Of a stretch of 64,000 bases of DNA, positions 63,071-64,000 are shown in pieces. The notes beneath the pieces are model-generated. The model was not told where the DNA came from. It searched no databases and was given only the letters and a program-made list of their open reading frames with translations. This DNA is from an uncultured Collinsella sp. (GTDB taxonomy: Bacteria; Actinomycetota; Coriobacteriia; Coriobacteriales; Coriobacteriaceae). A program made the translations under genes and the position numbers. Positions within the stretch are counted from its first letter, which is position 1; the number at the start of each line of letters is the position of its first letter. The stretch spans positions 1 through 64,000 of the forward strand of contig CATYSO010000007.1 of NCBI GenBank assembly GCA_958412345.1, read 5' to 3'.

Positions 63071-63097
63071 CTTTTTGGGCACATTTCAATAACGCGC

Positions 63098-63229
63098 AGG
63101 AGGAGGGATTCGAACCCGCAGGGCGCGGAGCGTAAAGAAAACGCGCCAGTGGCGCGTTTTTAGCGCAGCGCGGTCGGCGTAAGCCGACCGCTTAAATTTT
63201 GAGCTCCGCTCAAAATTTGGACATCCCTC
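63098..63229. repeat. Antisense tRNA-Ser fragment plus triple hairpin
   Basis: Bases 63098-63117 are a perfect 20-base reverse complement of the 3' part of tRNA-Ser(CGA) (63010-63029). Three perfect hairpins follow: AAAACGCGCC/GGCGCGTTTT, GCGGTCGGC/GCCGACCGC and AAATTTTGAGC/GCTCAAAATTT. TCCCTCCT at 63223 closes the block. No gene overlaps. Confidence 0.7.
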
Positions 63230-63272
63230 CTATTCAGCCACGCCCCCATTGCTTTCGATCCCGCCTCCCTCA

Positions 63273-63339
63273 AAAACATGTACGTCAGCCTCCAAAACCG
63301 ACAATTTTCGACATCTTTGGAGGCTGACGTACATGTTTT
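63273..63339. repeat. Perfect 24-base inverted repeat
   Basis: Arms 63273-63296 and 63316-63339 (core ACATGTACGTCAGCCTCC) around a 19-base loop. It lies between the tRNA genes and the next gene. Confidence 0.75.
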
Positions 63340-63453
63340 GCGGCCTTCACTCACGTCGCATCCGACCGCTTACCGAGGAATGGGGCCGTAACGGCCGACA
63401 ACCATGTACTATGTACGGGCATTATTAAAACCCACAAGCAGAAGGACCCCATC

Positions 63454-64000
63454 TTGCCCGTCGTCGCCGCTATGACCGTTACCTCACATGCCTCGGATGC
63501 CATGGTCGCTATCCCATTTTGGCTCGAGATGTTCGCTGTTGTCGCGGCATCGATCTCGGGCGTGCTGGTCGCACGCGAGCACAAACTCGATCTGGTGGGC
63601 GCGGTCGCACTCGCCGTGGTTTGCGGCCTGGGCGGCGGTCTTTTGCGCGACATGACGCTCCAGGTAGGCAACGTCTACATTCTCAACCAACCCATGGCGC
63701 TGCCGCTCTCTATTGCCACGGCCGCCATCATCTATATCTTCCCGGCAATCGTCGATAAACCCGAAAAACTCATCCCATTGCTCGACATCATTTCGGTCGG
63801 CATCTACGCCGCCACCGGAGCGGACAAAGCACTGGTTTATGGCTTTGCGCCGGCGGTTTGCATCATGATGGGCTTTTTCACCGCGGTAGGCGGCGGCATG
63901 CTGCGCGACAGCTTTATGGGTGTGGTGCCGGGCATTTTTCAGCGCACCAACTTCTATGCCATCGCAGCCATCGCCGGCTCGGCAAGCTATGTGTGTCTTG
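63454..64000 (+). CDS. TRIC/UPF0126 family membrane protein, partial
   Basis: The first 182 codons of a membrane protein that runs off the window end. Two homologous halves, each with about three helices, show GLGGGLLRDMTL and GGGMLRDSFMG, the duplicated motif of the UPF0126/trimeric intracellular cation channel family (YicG-like). A TTG start at 63454 follows AGAAGGA; the ATG at 63472 is an alternative. The function in bacteria is unsettled, with a cation channel or glycine-related transport proposed. Promoter region between the 63.3 kb inverted repeat and the start. Confidence 0.85.
   Translation, partial: MPVVAAMTVTSHASDAMVAIPFWLEMFAVVAASISGVLVAREHKLDLVGAVALAVVCGLGGGLLRDMTLQVGNVYILNQPMALPLSIATAAIIYIFPAIVDKPEKLIPLLDIISVGIYAATGADKALVYGFAPAVCIMMGFFTAVGGGMLRDSFMGVVPGIFQRTNFYAIAAIAGSASYVCL

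Overview
The window looks like a chromosomal segment of a Coriobacteriia actinobacterium, most likely Collinsella or a close relative. Reasons: GC-rich DNA with strong codon bias, Gram-positive envelope genes (class B sortase, LPxTG-like surface protein, PrsA-type foldase), actinobacterial gene orders, and a LuxR regulator fused to a 12-helix membrane domain, a type abundant in Coriobacteriia. No phage or plasmid replication genes were seen. The genus is an inference from style and content; no 16S gene is present.

Layout. 0.4-3.9 kb: ECF vitamin/metal transporter (S component, fused double ATPase, T component) on the minus strand. 3.9-9.0 kb: glmU, prs and pth, with an accessory nuclease-fold gene flanked by two terminal-inverted-repeat elements between prs and pth. 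9.4-11.6 kb: an electron-transfer flavoprotein/glutamate synthase-type pair. 11.8-17.4 kb: a sortase-type surface protein, a membrane LuxR regulator, an AAA+ ATPase with a tandem-repeat promoter, and a cytidylate-kinase-like gene. 17.6-20.6 kb: a polar amino-acid ABC importer. 20.9-24.1 kb: a YqeY protein, a foldase, an orphan PTS IIA and a RelB/PIN toxin-antitoxin pair.

24.4-37.8 kb is the most distinctive region. It holds a block of proteins combining zinc ribbons, membrane helices and an SPFH scaffold, similar in architecture to the Bacillus YdjG/YdjI genes. It also holds a divergent zinc-finger/helix-turn-helix protein, an ATPase with a nuclease-like tail, and a degenerate tRNA-Ser.

38.3-62.3 kb returns to core metabolism and replication. 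Purine genes are purF-purM-purN, purE, purD and purA. Pyrimidine entry is carA-carB, behind a PyrR-type hairpin. Also present are an ABC exporter, a Nudix hydrolase, and the classical rpsF-ssb-rpsR-rplI-dnaB cluster. Two tRNA-Ser genes and the start of a TRIC/UPF0126 membrane gene close the window.

A second theme is the density of short non-coding repeats: hairpins carrying a GGGACAG motif at gene ends, long hairpins with variable arms and a conserved loop, inverted-repeat elements including one inserted in frame in a coding region, and gene-specific repeat arrays in front of each of the three AAA ATPase genes. No CRISPR array, rRNA or complete insertion sequence was found.
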